From an uncultured Bacilli bacterium (GTDB lineage: Bacteria; Bacillota_I; Bacilli_A; RF39; UBA660), in contig CAJTXY010000035.1 of NCBI GenBank assembly GCA_910583685.1, forward strand, positions 1 through 11,562: a stretch of DNA of 11,562 bases. The letters run 5' to 3'. This document shows, in pieces, positions 6,173 through 11,562 of the stretch. Made by a program: the position numbers and the translations under genes. The notes under the pieces were generated by a model that worked only from the letters and a program-made list of their open reading frames with translations, ran no database searches and was not told the DNA's origin. The number at the start of each line of letters is the position of its first letter. Within the stretch, counting starts at the first letter, position 1.

Positions 6173-6529
6173 ATGGCAAGAGATTTAAAGACAAAAGAGT
6201 TAAAAAATACTAGATTGGCAACTAATTATGGAGGCTGGATGTACTGTGATTGTTGTAATGAAAATATTGGGTATTTATGTTATTCTACCTATGATAGGAT
6301 AAATTTTGAGTATTTATGTAATTGTGGAAGTAGAGGGAGTATTTTTATAGATTTTCTAGATAGTCGAGATGGAAGTGTTAGTGAAAGAGAATTAGTTACT
6401 ATTAAAAATAGGTTGTGTTGTCCTGAAACGGATGATCCACTTATTACCATCCTTGATAAAAAATTATCTAGTTATCAACTGCAAATTACTTGTAAATCTT
6501 GTGGTACTATTTATCATAAAGAAAAATAG
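6173..6529 (+). CDS. Small cysteine-rich (zinc-ribbon-like) protein of unknown function
   Basis: The 118-residue protein carries ten cysteines: C25, C27, C28, C36, C49, C51, C82, C83, C107 and C110. The pairs C25-x2-C28, C49-x-C51 and C107-x2-C110 (CKSC) suggest one or two zinc ribbons, although I cannot name a family. No catalytic motif, signal peptide or membrane segment is seen. AAGGATAAGG upstream provides a usable Shine-Dalgarno. It follows the ABC-F gene by 70 bases in the same direction and is closed by the long hairpin at 6651-6687, so it may belong to the ABC-F transcript. Function unknown. Confidence 0.65.
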   Translation: MARDLKTKELKNTRLATNYGGWMYCDCCNENIGYLCYSTYDRINFEYLCNCGSRGSIFIDFLDSRDGSVSERELVTIKNRLCCPETDDPLITILDKKLSSYQLQITCKSCGTIYHKEK

Positions 6530-6616
6530 GAAAACAGTTTTTGAGACTGTCAAGTAATAGTAAAGTGATATATTTTTTAATATTGGTATTGTAGTTTTAT
6601 GATTTATTAAAAATCG

Positions 6617-6639
6617 TTTATTTATATAGGGTAAATAAA
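6617..6639 (+). other. AT-only hairpin in the intergenic region before the spoIIA locus
   Basis: TTTATTTA (6617-6624) pairs perfectly with TAAATAAA (6632-6639) around TATAGGG. No T-run follows. It may be a weak RNA structure or a chance palindrome. The rest of 6530-6650 shows only a short ACAGT/ACTGT inverted repeat and no gene. Confidence 0.3.
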
Positions 6640-6650
6640 GGTTTTATGAG

Positions 6651-6699
6651 AAAAATAGGAGAGGAGAGTTTATTCTTTTCTATTTTTTTGTATTTTTTT
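6651..6699 (+). terminator. Long rho-independent terminator before the spoIIA locus
   Basis: AAAAATAGGAGAGGA (6651-6665) pairs with TTCTTTTCTATTTTT (6673-6687) as a 15-pair stem with three G-U pairs and a seven-base loop. T-rich sequence with two long T-runs follows to 6699. It separates the ABC-F/cysteine-rich-protein unit from the sporulation operon. Confidence 0.65.
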
Positions 6700-6731
6700 G
6701 TCGAACGAATAATTTGTCGTTTTTTGTCGAA
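6699..6731 (+). promoter_or_regulatory. Spo0A box array upstream of spoIIAA
   Basis: Two perfect TGTCGAA sites lie at 6699-6705 and 6725-6731, with a near match TGTCGTT at 6715-6721. TGTCGAA is the known binding site (0A box) of the sporulation master regulator Spo0A, and the spoIIA operon of Bacillus subtilis is activated by phosphorylated Spo0A with sigma-H. AACGAATAA at 6704-6712 fits a sigma-H -10 (RnnGAATww), but no AGGA-type -35 is seen at the right distance. A sigma-A promoter with TTGTCG (6724-6729) as -35 and TAATCA (6751-6756) would need 21 bases of spacing, as in the Spo0A-dependent spoIIG promoter. Which promoter is used is open. Confidence 0.7.
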
Positions 6732-6788
6732 ACGCAAGACAGAGAAAAAATAATCATTTATAGTGGAGAAGCGAGGTGGATGAAGAGT

Positions 6789-7127
6789 ATGTTTTTGATT
6801 ACAACGAAAGTGAATAAGGGAATTATCTTTTTGCGGTTATATGGGTCTTTAAATAAAAGAACGATTAAAGAGTTTTCAGAGGAGATCAATTATCTTTTGT
6901 ATGAACAAGGAACAAAAAGACTTGTGATTAACTTTGATGAAGTAAATATTACCAATGATGCTATTTTTGGTGCTATTGGAAATAAACTTATTGAAATTTT
7001 CTTAAGTTGTGGAGAGGTGGCATTATGTGGGCTAAGCCAAGATAGAAAAGATTGTATTGGTTCAAGACGTGATCAGTTATTCTTTGTAGATAGTGAATTA
7101 GATGCATTTCGGTATTTGAGTTGCTAG
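6789..7127 (+). CDS. spoIIAA: SpoIIAA-like STAS protein with Asp at the phosphoserine position
   Basis: This 112-residue protein aligns without gaps to Bacillus SpoIIAA over most of its length: VNKGIIFLRLYGSLNKRT, KRLVINFDEVNIT, and GEVALCGLS after the loop. SpoIIAA is the anti-anti-sigma factor that frees sigma-F when unphosphorylated and is inactivated by phosphorylation of Ser58 by SpoIIAB. Here the DSSGLG motif reads NDAIFG at residues 56-61, so the phospho-acceptor is Asp57 and the glycine is lost. Asp at that place mimics the phosphorylated, inactive form in Bacillus. GAGGTG at 6773-6778 favours ATG 6789; ATG 6780 is too close. It is directly followed by sigF, with no spoIIAB. Identity rests on alignment from memory plus context. 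Confidence 0.8.
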   Translation: MFLITTKVNKGIIFLRLYGSLNKRTIKEFSEEINYLLYEQGTKRLVINFDEVNITNDAIFGAIGNKLIEIFLSCGEVALCGLSQDRKDCIGSRRDQLFFVDSELDAFRYLSC

Positions 7128-7136
7128 GAGGAGAAA

Positions 7137-7772
7137 ATGGACGACATACTAGAATATGAAAACTTAGTTTGGAGTATTGTAGCGAAGTATGGTGGTTATT
7201 TTGACAAAGATGATTTGTATCAAGTAGGAATGATAGGACTTATGAATGCTTATAGAAATTTTGATGCATCTCGTGGTGTTAAATTTTCTACTTATGCTTA
7301 TCAACACATTTTTGGAGAGGTTTATAAATATGTAGAGGAAAGTAGGGTAATTAGGGTTAGTCGTGATATGCAAAAATTAAATCGTGCTATTGAGAGAGGG
7401 CGAGATGTTTTGAGACAAAATTTGATGCGAGAACCCAGCGATTTTGAACTTTCTGTATTTTTAGAAATTGATGAGGAAAAATTAATAGAAGCGAAAGCTT
7501 CAGGTGAGATGGTAAAAAGCTTGGATTCTATGACGAACGATGATATGAATTTATATTCTCACTTGGGTTGTGAAGAAAAACAATTGGCTCCAGAAGTACT
7601 AGATTTAAAATCAGAACTTGCCTCCCTCGATGGCGAAGAACAACAGTTGATTTATAGTAGATACTTTGTAGATTTAACTCAACAGGAAGTATCACATAAT
7701 TTAGGTATTTCGCAAGTGCAAGTTTCTAGAAAGGAGAGTAAAGTATTAAATAAATTAAAGACAAGACTTTAG
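7137..7772 (+). CDS. sigF: Sporulation sigma factor, SigF type
   Basis: The 211-residue product is a sigma-70 factor of the SigF/SigG/SigB group. Region 2 spans about residues 8-66 (LVWSIVAKYGGY, DDLYQVGMIGLMNAYRNFD, GVKFSTYA). Region 3 is about 75-125, and region 4 is 160-211 with the helix-turn-helix TQQEVSHNLGISQVQVSRKE. The ISQVQVSR block and the operon place point to SigF, which directs early forespore transcription, more than SigG. It lacks about 40 N-terminal residues that Bacillus SigF (about 255) has. AGGAGGAG overlaps the spoIIAA stop, so the two are translationally coupled. The partner anti-sigma gene spoIIAB is absent, so how activity is confined to the forespore is unclear. Confidence 0.85.
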   Translation: MDDILEYENLVWSIVAKYGGYFDKDDLYQVGMIGLMNAYRNFDASRGVKFSTYAYQHIFGEVYKYVEESRVIRVSRDMQKLNRAIERGRDVLRQNLMREPSDFELSVFLEIDEEKLIEAKASGEMVKSLDSMTNDDMNLYSHLGCEEKQLAPEVLDLKSELASLDGEEQQLIYSRYFVDLTQQEVSHNLGISQVQVSRKESKVLNKLKTRL

Positions 7773-7799
7773 GGAAAAAGAAAAATTTTCCTTTTTTTT
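7771..7799 (+). terminator. Weak hairpin terminator after sigF
   Basis: AGGGAAAA (7771-7778) can pair with TTTTCCTT (7786-7793) with one G-U pair around a seven-base A-rich loop, merging into a run of T up to 7799. It begins within the sigF stop codon. Low G+C makes it weak; partial read-through into spoVAC is likely. Confidence 0.4.
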
Positions 7800-7828
7800 G
7801 TATAAAATTTAAAAATGTTCTAATACTA
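7799..7828 (+). promoter_or_regulatory. Sigma-F/G-like forespore promoter of the spoVA operon
   Basis: TGTATA at 7799-7804 matches the sigma-G -35 (gnATA core), and AATACTA at 7822-7828 matches six of seven bases of its -10 (CATACTA), 17 bases apart. In Bacillus the spoVA operon is read by sigma-G in the forespore. The -10 lies only 16 bases before ATG 7844, so the transcript leader would be very short and the GGTG used as Shine-Dalgarno would sit at the RNA 5' end. Sigma-F and sigma-G promoters overlap in sequence, so I do not choose between them. Confidence 0.5.
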
Positions 7829-7843
7829 GTAATGGTGATTAAT

Positions 7844-8287
7844 ATGGTAAATAAAAAATATGAGAAAGTAGTGAATCGGCATAAGCCAAAAGAGGAACGT
7901 GGTATGCATGCTATTGTTGCCTTTATTGTAGGTGGTCTTGTTGGAGTTTTAGGAGAAGTGTTGATACAGGTTTTTTGTCAGAAATTTCATATTTCTCGGA
8001 GTGAAGCTTCTGTATTTATGATGATTACGCTAATTTTTATTGCTTCGCTTTGTACAGCTTTAGGTTTTTTTGATAATTTAGTTAATTTTGCACGATGTGG
8101 GTTACTGATTCCTATTACTGGTTTTGCTCATTCGATGACCTCTGCTGCGATTGATTATAGAAAAGAAGGACCAATTTTTGGACTTGGTAGTAATATCTTT
8201 AAACTTGCAGGTTCTGTTATTTTATATGGCGTTGTTTCGGCGTGGTTCTTTGGAATATTGCGAATATTAATTGGAGGTGGATTATGA
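7844..8287 (+). CDS. spoVAC: SpoVAC, stage V sporulation membrane channel protein
   Basis: SpoVAC sits in the inner spore membrane and forms part of the channel that moves Ca-dipicolinate into the forespore and out at germination. The 147-residue product shows the family pattern: a basic N-terminus (YEKVVNRHKPKEE), a first membrane helix at 22-46 (AFIVGGLVGVLGEV), a second near 57-76, the conserved block GLLIPITGFAHSMTSAAIDY at 86-105, the GLGSNIFKLAGSVILYGV block at 113-130, and a last helix to the end. ATG 7844 is chosen over ATG 7832 because GGTGAT precedes it and family members start with this basic tail. Its stop overlaps the spoVAD start (ATGA). Confidence 0.92.
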   Translation: MVNKKYEKVVNRHKPKEERGMHAIVAFIVGGLVGVLGEVLIQVFCQKFHISRSEASVFMMITLIFIASLCTALGFFDNLVNFARCGLLIPITGFAHSMTSAAIDYRKEGPIFGLGSNIFKLAGSVILYGVVSAWFFGILRILIGGGL

Positions 8288-9279
8288 GTTCTAAATATAA
8301 AAATGTTTATTTACAGGAGACTGCTACTGTTGTAGGGCCTTATGAGAAAGAGGGACCTCTTTCTAAATACTTTGATAAAAAGTATGATGATCTATACTGT
8401 GGCGCAGATTCTTGGGAAAAGGCAGAAGTAAAATTATTACAGGAAAGTCTTAATATGCTACTTAAGAAAAAGGGAGTCAAGAAGGAGAAAATCGATTTGG
8501 TGATTTCTGGAGATTTATTGAATCAAATTACTGCTTCTAGTTATGCTGGTAGTCCTCTTTCTGCTCCTTTTTTAGGAGTATATAGTGCTTGTGCTACTAG
8601 TATGGAAGCAATGATTCTAGCTTCTACTTTTATCGATTCTAGGCGTAAGAAGAATGTTGTGATTGCAACAAGTTCTCATAATATGTCGAGTGAGAAACAG
8701 TTTCGTAATCCAACTGAATATGGTGCTCCAAAACCAATGACAGCAACGTTTACAGCAACTGGTGGGGCAGCTGCGTTGCTTTCTGATGAGAAAAGTCAAA
8801 TCAAGGTTGAATCTGGTACAATTGGGCGAATTATCGATTATAATCAAACGGATCCATTTAATATGGGAGCTGTGATGGCTGGTGCAGCAGCGGACACCAT
8901 TTATCGTCATTTAACAGAAATGAAGAGAGATGCTAGTTATTATGATTTGATTTTGACGGGAGATCTTGGTAAATATGGAAAGGAAATATTGAAGGATTAT
9001 ATGATGGAGGAGTACAAGATTGATTTAAGTAAGAACTATAATGATTGTGGTGTTATGTTGTATGATACTGAGCGTCAACTGCAAGTACAAGCAGGTGGGT
9101 CTGGTCCTGTCTGTAGTGCTTTGGTTAATTTTACTACAGTTGTTGATAAACTAAAAAAGAAAGAGTTAAAACGAGTTTTATTGGTAGCAACAGGGGCTCT
9201 TTTCTCACCAACATTTGTTTATCAAAAAGAAAATATTTTAAGTATTGCACATGCAATTAGTTTGGAGGCGGTAGAATGA
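8284..9279 (+). CDS. spoVAD: SpoVAD, dipicolinate-binding thiolase-fold protein
   Basis: SpoVAD is the soluble, membrane-associated subunit that binds dipicolinic acid for the SpoVA transport system. The 331-residue protein (Bacillus: about 338) has the thiolase-like fold: VISGDLLNQITASSYAG near 73-89, SPLSAPFLGVYSACATSMEA near 90-109 with a Cys at 103 in the thiolase active-site place, RNPTEYGAPKPMTATFTATG near 141-160, and NYNDCGVMLYD toward the end. It has no obvious membrane segment. GGAGGTGG at 8272-8279 lies four bases before ATG 8284, which overlaps the SpoVAC stop; the frame is open further left but that part would lie inside spoVAC. The next start again overlaps its stop. Confidence 0.93.
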   Translation: MSSKYKNVYLQETATVVGPYEKEGPLSKYFDKKYDDLYCGADSWEKAEVKLLQESLNMLLKKKGVKKEKIDLVISGDLLNQITASSYAGSPLSAPFLGVYSACATSMEAMILASTFIDSRRKKNVVIATSSHNMSSEKQFRNPTEYGAPKPMTATFTATGGAAALLSDEKSQIKVESGTIGRIIDYNQTDPFNMGAVMAGAAADTIYRHLTEMKRDASYYDLILTGDLGKYGKEILKDYMMEEYKIDLSKNYNDCGVMLYDTERQLQVQAGGSGPVCSALVNFTTVVDKLKKKELKRVLLVATGALFSPTFVYQKENILSIAHAISLEAVE

Positions 9280-9626
9280 TTTTTCTATATTCGTTTTTAT
9301 TCGCAGGTTTTATCTGTATGATTTCACAGATTATTCTAGATAATACAAAATTAACACCAGGTCATATTACAAGTATTTTGGTAGTGGTTGGGGCTGCTTT
9401 AGATACATTTAGTATTTATGATAAAATTGTGGAAGTAGTAGGTGGTGGTGCAATGGTTCCTATTACTAGTTTTGGACATTTGCTTATTCATGGGGCACTT
9501 GCAAAAGTAGATGTTATGGGACCTATTGGAATTGTTATGGGAATGTTTGATCTTACGGCATCTGGCATTACAGCAGCGATTGTATTTTCTTTTATCTTTG
9601 CCTTGTTTTTTAAACCTAAAAATTAG
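9276..9626 (+). CDS. spoVAE: SpoVAE (SpoVAEb type) sporulation membrane protein
   Basis: This 116-residue membrane protein is the SpoVAEb-type partner of SpoVAC and SpoVAD, and the third member of the minimal dipicolinate transport set found in clostridia. It has membrane helices at about 2-20, 31-47, 56-78 and 84-112, and the family block GGGAMVPITSFGHLLIHGAL, which parallels the PITGFAHSMTSAA block of SpoVAC, as expected since the two are homologous. The ATG overlaps the spoVAD stop (ATGA). No spoVAA, spoVAB, spoVAEa or spoVAF gene is present. A strong hairpin terminator begins seven bases after the stop and ends the operon. Confidence 0.92.
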   Translation: MIFLYSFLFAGFICMISQIILDNTKLTPGHITSILVVVGAALDTFSIYDKIVEVVGGGAMVPITSFGHLLIHGALAKVDVMGPIGIVMGMFDLTASGITAAIVFSFIFALFFKPKN

Positions 9627-9632
9627 AATGTA

Positions 9633-9662
9633 GATAATATCTTGTAAGGTATTATCTTTTTT
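9633..9662 (+). terminator. Rho-independent terminator of the spoVA operon
   Basis: GATAATATC (9633-9641) pairs with GGTATTATC (9648-9656), nine pairs including one G-U, around loop TTGTAA, followed by TTTTTT. It starts seven bases after the spoVAE stop. Confidence 0.85.
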
Positions 9663-9712
9663 ATACTAATGTAAAATAAAAAATAGTTATCAGGTATTGC
9701 TTTTAATAAGTT

Positions 9713-10027
9713 TTATCTGAAACTATTATTATTTACTGTTAATTCTATGATTTTGTCCATATCATCATCTTTTGCTATGATATTTTTATGTTGTTGTCTG
9801 CATTTTTTACATTGATATAAAATTTTGTAGGTATCTTTAAATTTTTCAATCCCAATCGGTCTTAATAATCCCTTACAATTATTTTTTCTATCTCCTGGAT
9901 TGATATCTACGTGTTTTGAGTAAAGGCAGTAGGGACAATGATCTCTTGCTGTATAGTTTAGGGCTTTTACTTCTTTGTTACAATTTTCGCAGATAAAGTC
10001 TTCATCTACCATATGGAATCTTTTCAT
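9713..10027 (-). CDS. RNHCP domain protein
   Basis: The 104-residue product fits the small RNHCP family (PF12647) of unknown function. Seen: FICENCNKEVKALNYTARDHCPYCLYSKHVD at residues 11-41, PGDRKNNCKGLLRPIGI, and YQCKKC. Its CxxC pairs (C13/C16, C31/C34 and the later YQCKKC) suggest zinc binding. The family-naming motif RNHCP reads RDHCP here. On the reverse strand GGTGAT lies four bases before ATG 10027; a GTG at 10036 in frame is less likely because it is part of that Shine-Dalgarno. It is the only reverse-strand gene, inserted between the spoVA operon and scpAB, and has its own extended -10 promoter. The role is unknown. Confidence 0.85.
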   Translation of the reverse strand: MKRFHMVDEDFICENCNKEVKALNYTARDHCPYCLYSKHVDINPGDRKNNCKGLLRPIGIEKFKDTYKILYQCKKCRQQHKNIIAKDDDMDKIIELTVNNNSFR

Positions 10028-10044
10028 TTGTATCACCTATAAAA

Positions 10045-10053
10045 ATTATATCA
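10045..10053 (-). promoter_or_regulatory. Extended -10 promoter of the RNHCP gene
   Basis: Read on the reverse strand, the bases are TGATATAAT, a perfect extended -10 element, 17 bases before ATG 10027. It mirrors the scpA promoter element on the other strand. Confidence 0.55.
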
Positions 10054-10068
10054 TAACTGCAATAATTA

Positions 10069-10077
10069 TGATACAAT
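10069..10077 (+). promoter_or_regulatory. Extended -10 promoter of scpA
   Basis: TGATACAAT at 10069-10077 is an extended -10 element with one mismatch, 26 bases before ATG 10104. With the RNHCP element it forms the inverted repeat TATCATAA (10049-10056) / TTATGATA (10066-10073), so the two divergent promoters face away from a 9-base centre and their upstream parts overlap. Confidence 0.5.
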
Positions 10078-10103
10078 ACTATTAGAGTCTGGAAGTGATA
10101 ATT

Positions 10104-10820
10104 ATGAATTTAGATATTAGAATTTCGGAGTTTGAGGGACCTCTTGATTTGCTTTTGCATTTGATTAAAGAAAGTAAAATGGATATTTTAGAAATTGAAA
10201 TTGAGAAGATTACAGAGCAGTATTTGACATATATTGAGTCTCAGGAAAAACTAAATTTAGAAGTTGCGAGTGAATATTTGGTTCTTGCTTCAGAGCTTAT
10301 TGAGATGAAGTCTCGGATGCTTCTTCCAAAGAGTTCTAATGATTTAGAGATAGTAGAGGAAGAGGATCCAAGGGACGAACTTATTGGAAGGCTTTTAGAA
10401 TATCAGGCTTATAAAGAAATTACGAAGGCATTAAAAGAAAAAGAGGAAGATCGTCAGCAGTTTTATACAAAAGCTCCTGAAAATTTCTCTCAATTTAGAG
10501 AAGAAGAGGCGTCATTGTCTTCGGATGTTAGCCTAGATGACCTAGTAGAGGCTTTTAAAAAATATTTGCAACGGAAGAGGGAGATGAAGCCACTAAAAAC
10601 TAAGGTTACTGTAAATGAAATTTCAGTTTCTTCTAGACGATGTGATATTAAGAGAATTTTGGGGGAAAAGAGACGAGTTTCATTTTTTGAACTTTTTCCT
10701 GAGGTATCAAAGGAGTATATTGTTGCAACTTTTCTTGCTGTTTTAGAAATGGCTAAGAGTAAGGAACTTAAAATTGTACAAAAAGATACGTTTGATGACA
10801 TAGTATGTGAGGTGGCATAA
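10104..10820 (+). CDS. scpA: Segregation and condensation protein A
   Basis: ScpA is the kleisin that bridges the two heads of the SMC dimer; with ScpB it forms the condensin complex that compacts and segregates chromosomes. The 238-residue product (usual length about 250) has the family opening SEFEGPLDLLLHLIKESKMDI at residues 8-28, EYLVLASELIEMKSRMLLP near 56-74, and DPRDELIGRLLEYQAYKEI. A charged middle follows, then a C-terminal winged helix that binds the SMC head (FFELFPEVSKEYIVATFLAVLEM). ATG 10104 is preferred over GTG 10095 because GGAAGTGA lies just upstream. The stop shares a base with the scpB start, so the pair is coupled. Confidence 0.95.
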   Translation: MNLDIRISEFEGPLDLLLHLIKESKMDILEIEIEKITEQYLTYIESQEKLNLEVASEYLVLASELIEMKSRMLLPKSSNDLEIVEEEDPRDELIGRLLEYQAYKEITKALKEKEEDRQQFYTKAPENFSQFREEEASLSSDVSLDDLVEAFKKYLQRKREMKPLKTKVTVNEISVSSRRCDIKRILGEKRRVSFFELFPEVSKEYIVATFLAVLEMAKSKELKIVQKDTFDDIVCEVA

Positions 10821-11395
10821 TGAATTTAAAGGCAGTATTAGAGGGATTATTGTTTGTAGTTGGCGAAGAGGGACTTACTCTAGATCAGATTGGAAAAACT
10901 CTAGAAATTGGGGAAGATGAGGCTAAGAATTTGGTCCGTGATCTAAAGAGCGAGTATGAAGGGGATGATCGGGGAATCCGAATTGATTTTTTAGGAAATA
11001 AGTTTAAGATTACTACTAAGTTTGAACATCGTAAGTTTTATCAGAAGTTAATTGAGAATCCAGAGACAAATACATTAAGTCAAGCAGCATTAGAGACACT
11101 TGCTATTATCGCTTATAATGAACCTATTACAAGGTTGCAAGTTGATAAGCTACGTGGAGTTGCTAGTAATCAAATTATTCGTAAGCTAGTTGCTAAGGGA
11201 CTTATTAAAGAAACGGGGCGTAGTAACTTGCCAGGAAGGCCTATTCTTTATGAAACTACAAATGAATTTTTAGATTACTTTGGACTTGCTACCATTGAAG
11301 ATTTACCAGATATGAGAGAATTTTTGGAAGAGGAAGGTGAAGAGAGGGAAGATACAGATTTATATCAATCTAAGTATAAAGAAATGGAAGAGTAG
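10820..11395 (+). CDS. scpB: Segregation and condensation protein B
   Basis: ScpB binds as a dimer to ScpA in the SMC condensin complex. The 191-residue product (usual length about 180-200) shows two winged-helix domains: residues 1-80 (MNLKAVLEGLLFVVGEEGLT) and 85-165 with the hallmark LSQAALETLAIIAYNEPITR, the segment LRGVASNQIIRKLVAKGLI and the tail GRPILYETTNEFLDYFGL. The acidic C-terminus ends in a glutamate-rich run. The ATG overlaps the scpA TAA by one base, so translation is coupled; no independent Shine-Dalgarno beyond GAGGTGG is needed. A strong terminator lies about 130 bases downstream. Confidence 0.95.
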   Translation: MNLKAVLEGLLFVVGEEGLTLDQIGKTLEIGEDEAKNLVRDLKSEYEGDDRGIRIDFLGNKFKITTKFEHRKFYQKLIENPETNTLSQAALETLAIIAYNEPITRLQVDKLRGVASNQIIRKLVAKGLIKETGRSNLPGRPILYETTNEFLDYFGLATIEDLPDMREFLEEEGEEREDTDLYQSKYKEMEE

Positions 11396-11487
11396 ATCAA
11401 TTCATTTTTTTTAGTTTCGGCTGAAAAGATACAGCAACTAGATATTGATATACTGGTATTGTTTTTATGTATTGTTGACAATATAAA

Positions 11488-11509
11488 AATGACTTTTTCA
11501 TAAGTCATT
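11488..11509. other. Perfect hairpin downstream of scpB
   Basis: AATGACTT (11488-11495) pairs with AAGTCATT (11502-11509) around TTTCAT. On the plus strand no T-run follows. On the minus strand the hairpin is followed by TTTTTATATTG, so it could end a reverse-strand transcript coming from beyond the right edge. No gene is seen between 11396 and 11562. Confidence 0.4.
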
Positions 11510-11527
11510 CCTAAATTGAAATTTCAA

Positions 11528-11551
11528 CCGCACCACTAGGTGCGGCTTTTT
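11528..11551 (+). terminator. Strong rho-independent terminator at the right end
   Basis: CCGCACC (11528-11534) pairs perfectly with GGTGCGG (11539-11545) around ACTA, followed by CTTTTT. The stem is G+C-rich in an AT-rich region. It most likely ends the scpA-scpB transcript, although it lies 132 bases after the scpB stop. Confidence 0.9.
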
Positions 11552-11562
11552 GATACAATAAA

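Noticed and set aside
7118..7140. Remnant of spoIIAB between spoIIAA and sigF
   Set aside because: Only nine bases separate the two genes and they hold the sigF Shine-Dalgarno, so no remnant can be present at this place.
1..11562. CRISPR array, tRNA, rRNA, insertion sequence, prophage or integrase
   Set aside because: No regularly spaced repeats, no cloverleaf or rRNA sequence, no transposase or recombinase frames and no flanking terminal repeats were seen.

Overview
The window is AT-rich DNA from a low-G+C, endospore-forming member of the Bacillota. The evidence is a compact forespore locus (spoIIAA, sigF, spoVAC, spoVAD, spoVAE) followed by scpA-scpB. That neighbourhood matches the order in Bacillus and clostridia, where the spoIIA/spoVA cluster lies a few genes from scpAB. 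UGA is used as a stop, so this is the standard bacterial code and not a mycoplasma code. I cannot place the genus; small accessory families such as Cdd1-like, DUF3781, RNHCP and CmpB-like are common in gut Firmicutes.

Left part (1-4114) is accessory: a lipoprotein of unknown role, a Cdd1-type helix-hairpin-helix protein, a three-part MmcQ/YjbR protein, a CmpB-like membrane protein, then a probable unit of nucleoside 2-deoxyribosyltransferase-like, DUF3781, ferredoxin and flavodoxin genes. The last two are each broken by one homopolymer indel, so they are either fresh pseudogenes or assembly errors.

Middle part (4203-6529): an XRE-type regulator, an ABC-F ATPase of about 500 residues (ribosome-protection type) and a small cysteine-rich protein. 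Between the regulator and the ABC-F gene sit a six-codon ORF with a strong Shine-Dalgarno and four alternating complementary segments. The last segment covers part of the ABC-F ribosome-binding site. This looks like a textbook translational attenuator, as in erm(C), and is the best candidate for an undescribed regulatory element here.

Right part (6651-11551): a long terminator hairpin, an array of Spo0A-box-like sites (TGTCGAA), then spoIIAA directly followed by sigF. The anti-sigma factor gene spoIIAB that normally lies between them is absent, and the SpoIIAA-like protein has Asp where the phospho-accepting Ser should be. The usual SpoIIAB/SpoIIAA switch therefore cannot work here in its standard form. 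A sigma-F/G-like promoter precedes the minimal spoVAC-AD-AE operon for dipicolinate transport, which ends at a clear terminator. A reverse-strand RNHCP gene and the scpA-scpB condensin-accessory genes are divergently transcribed from a small symmetric promoter region. A strong terminator closes the window.
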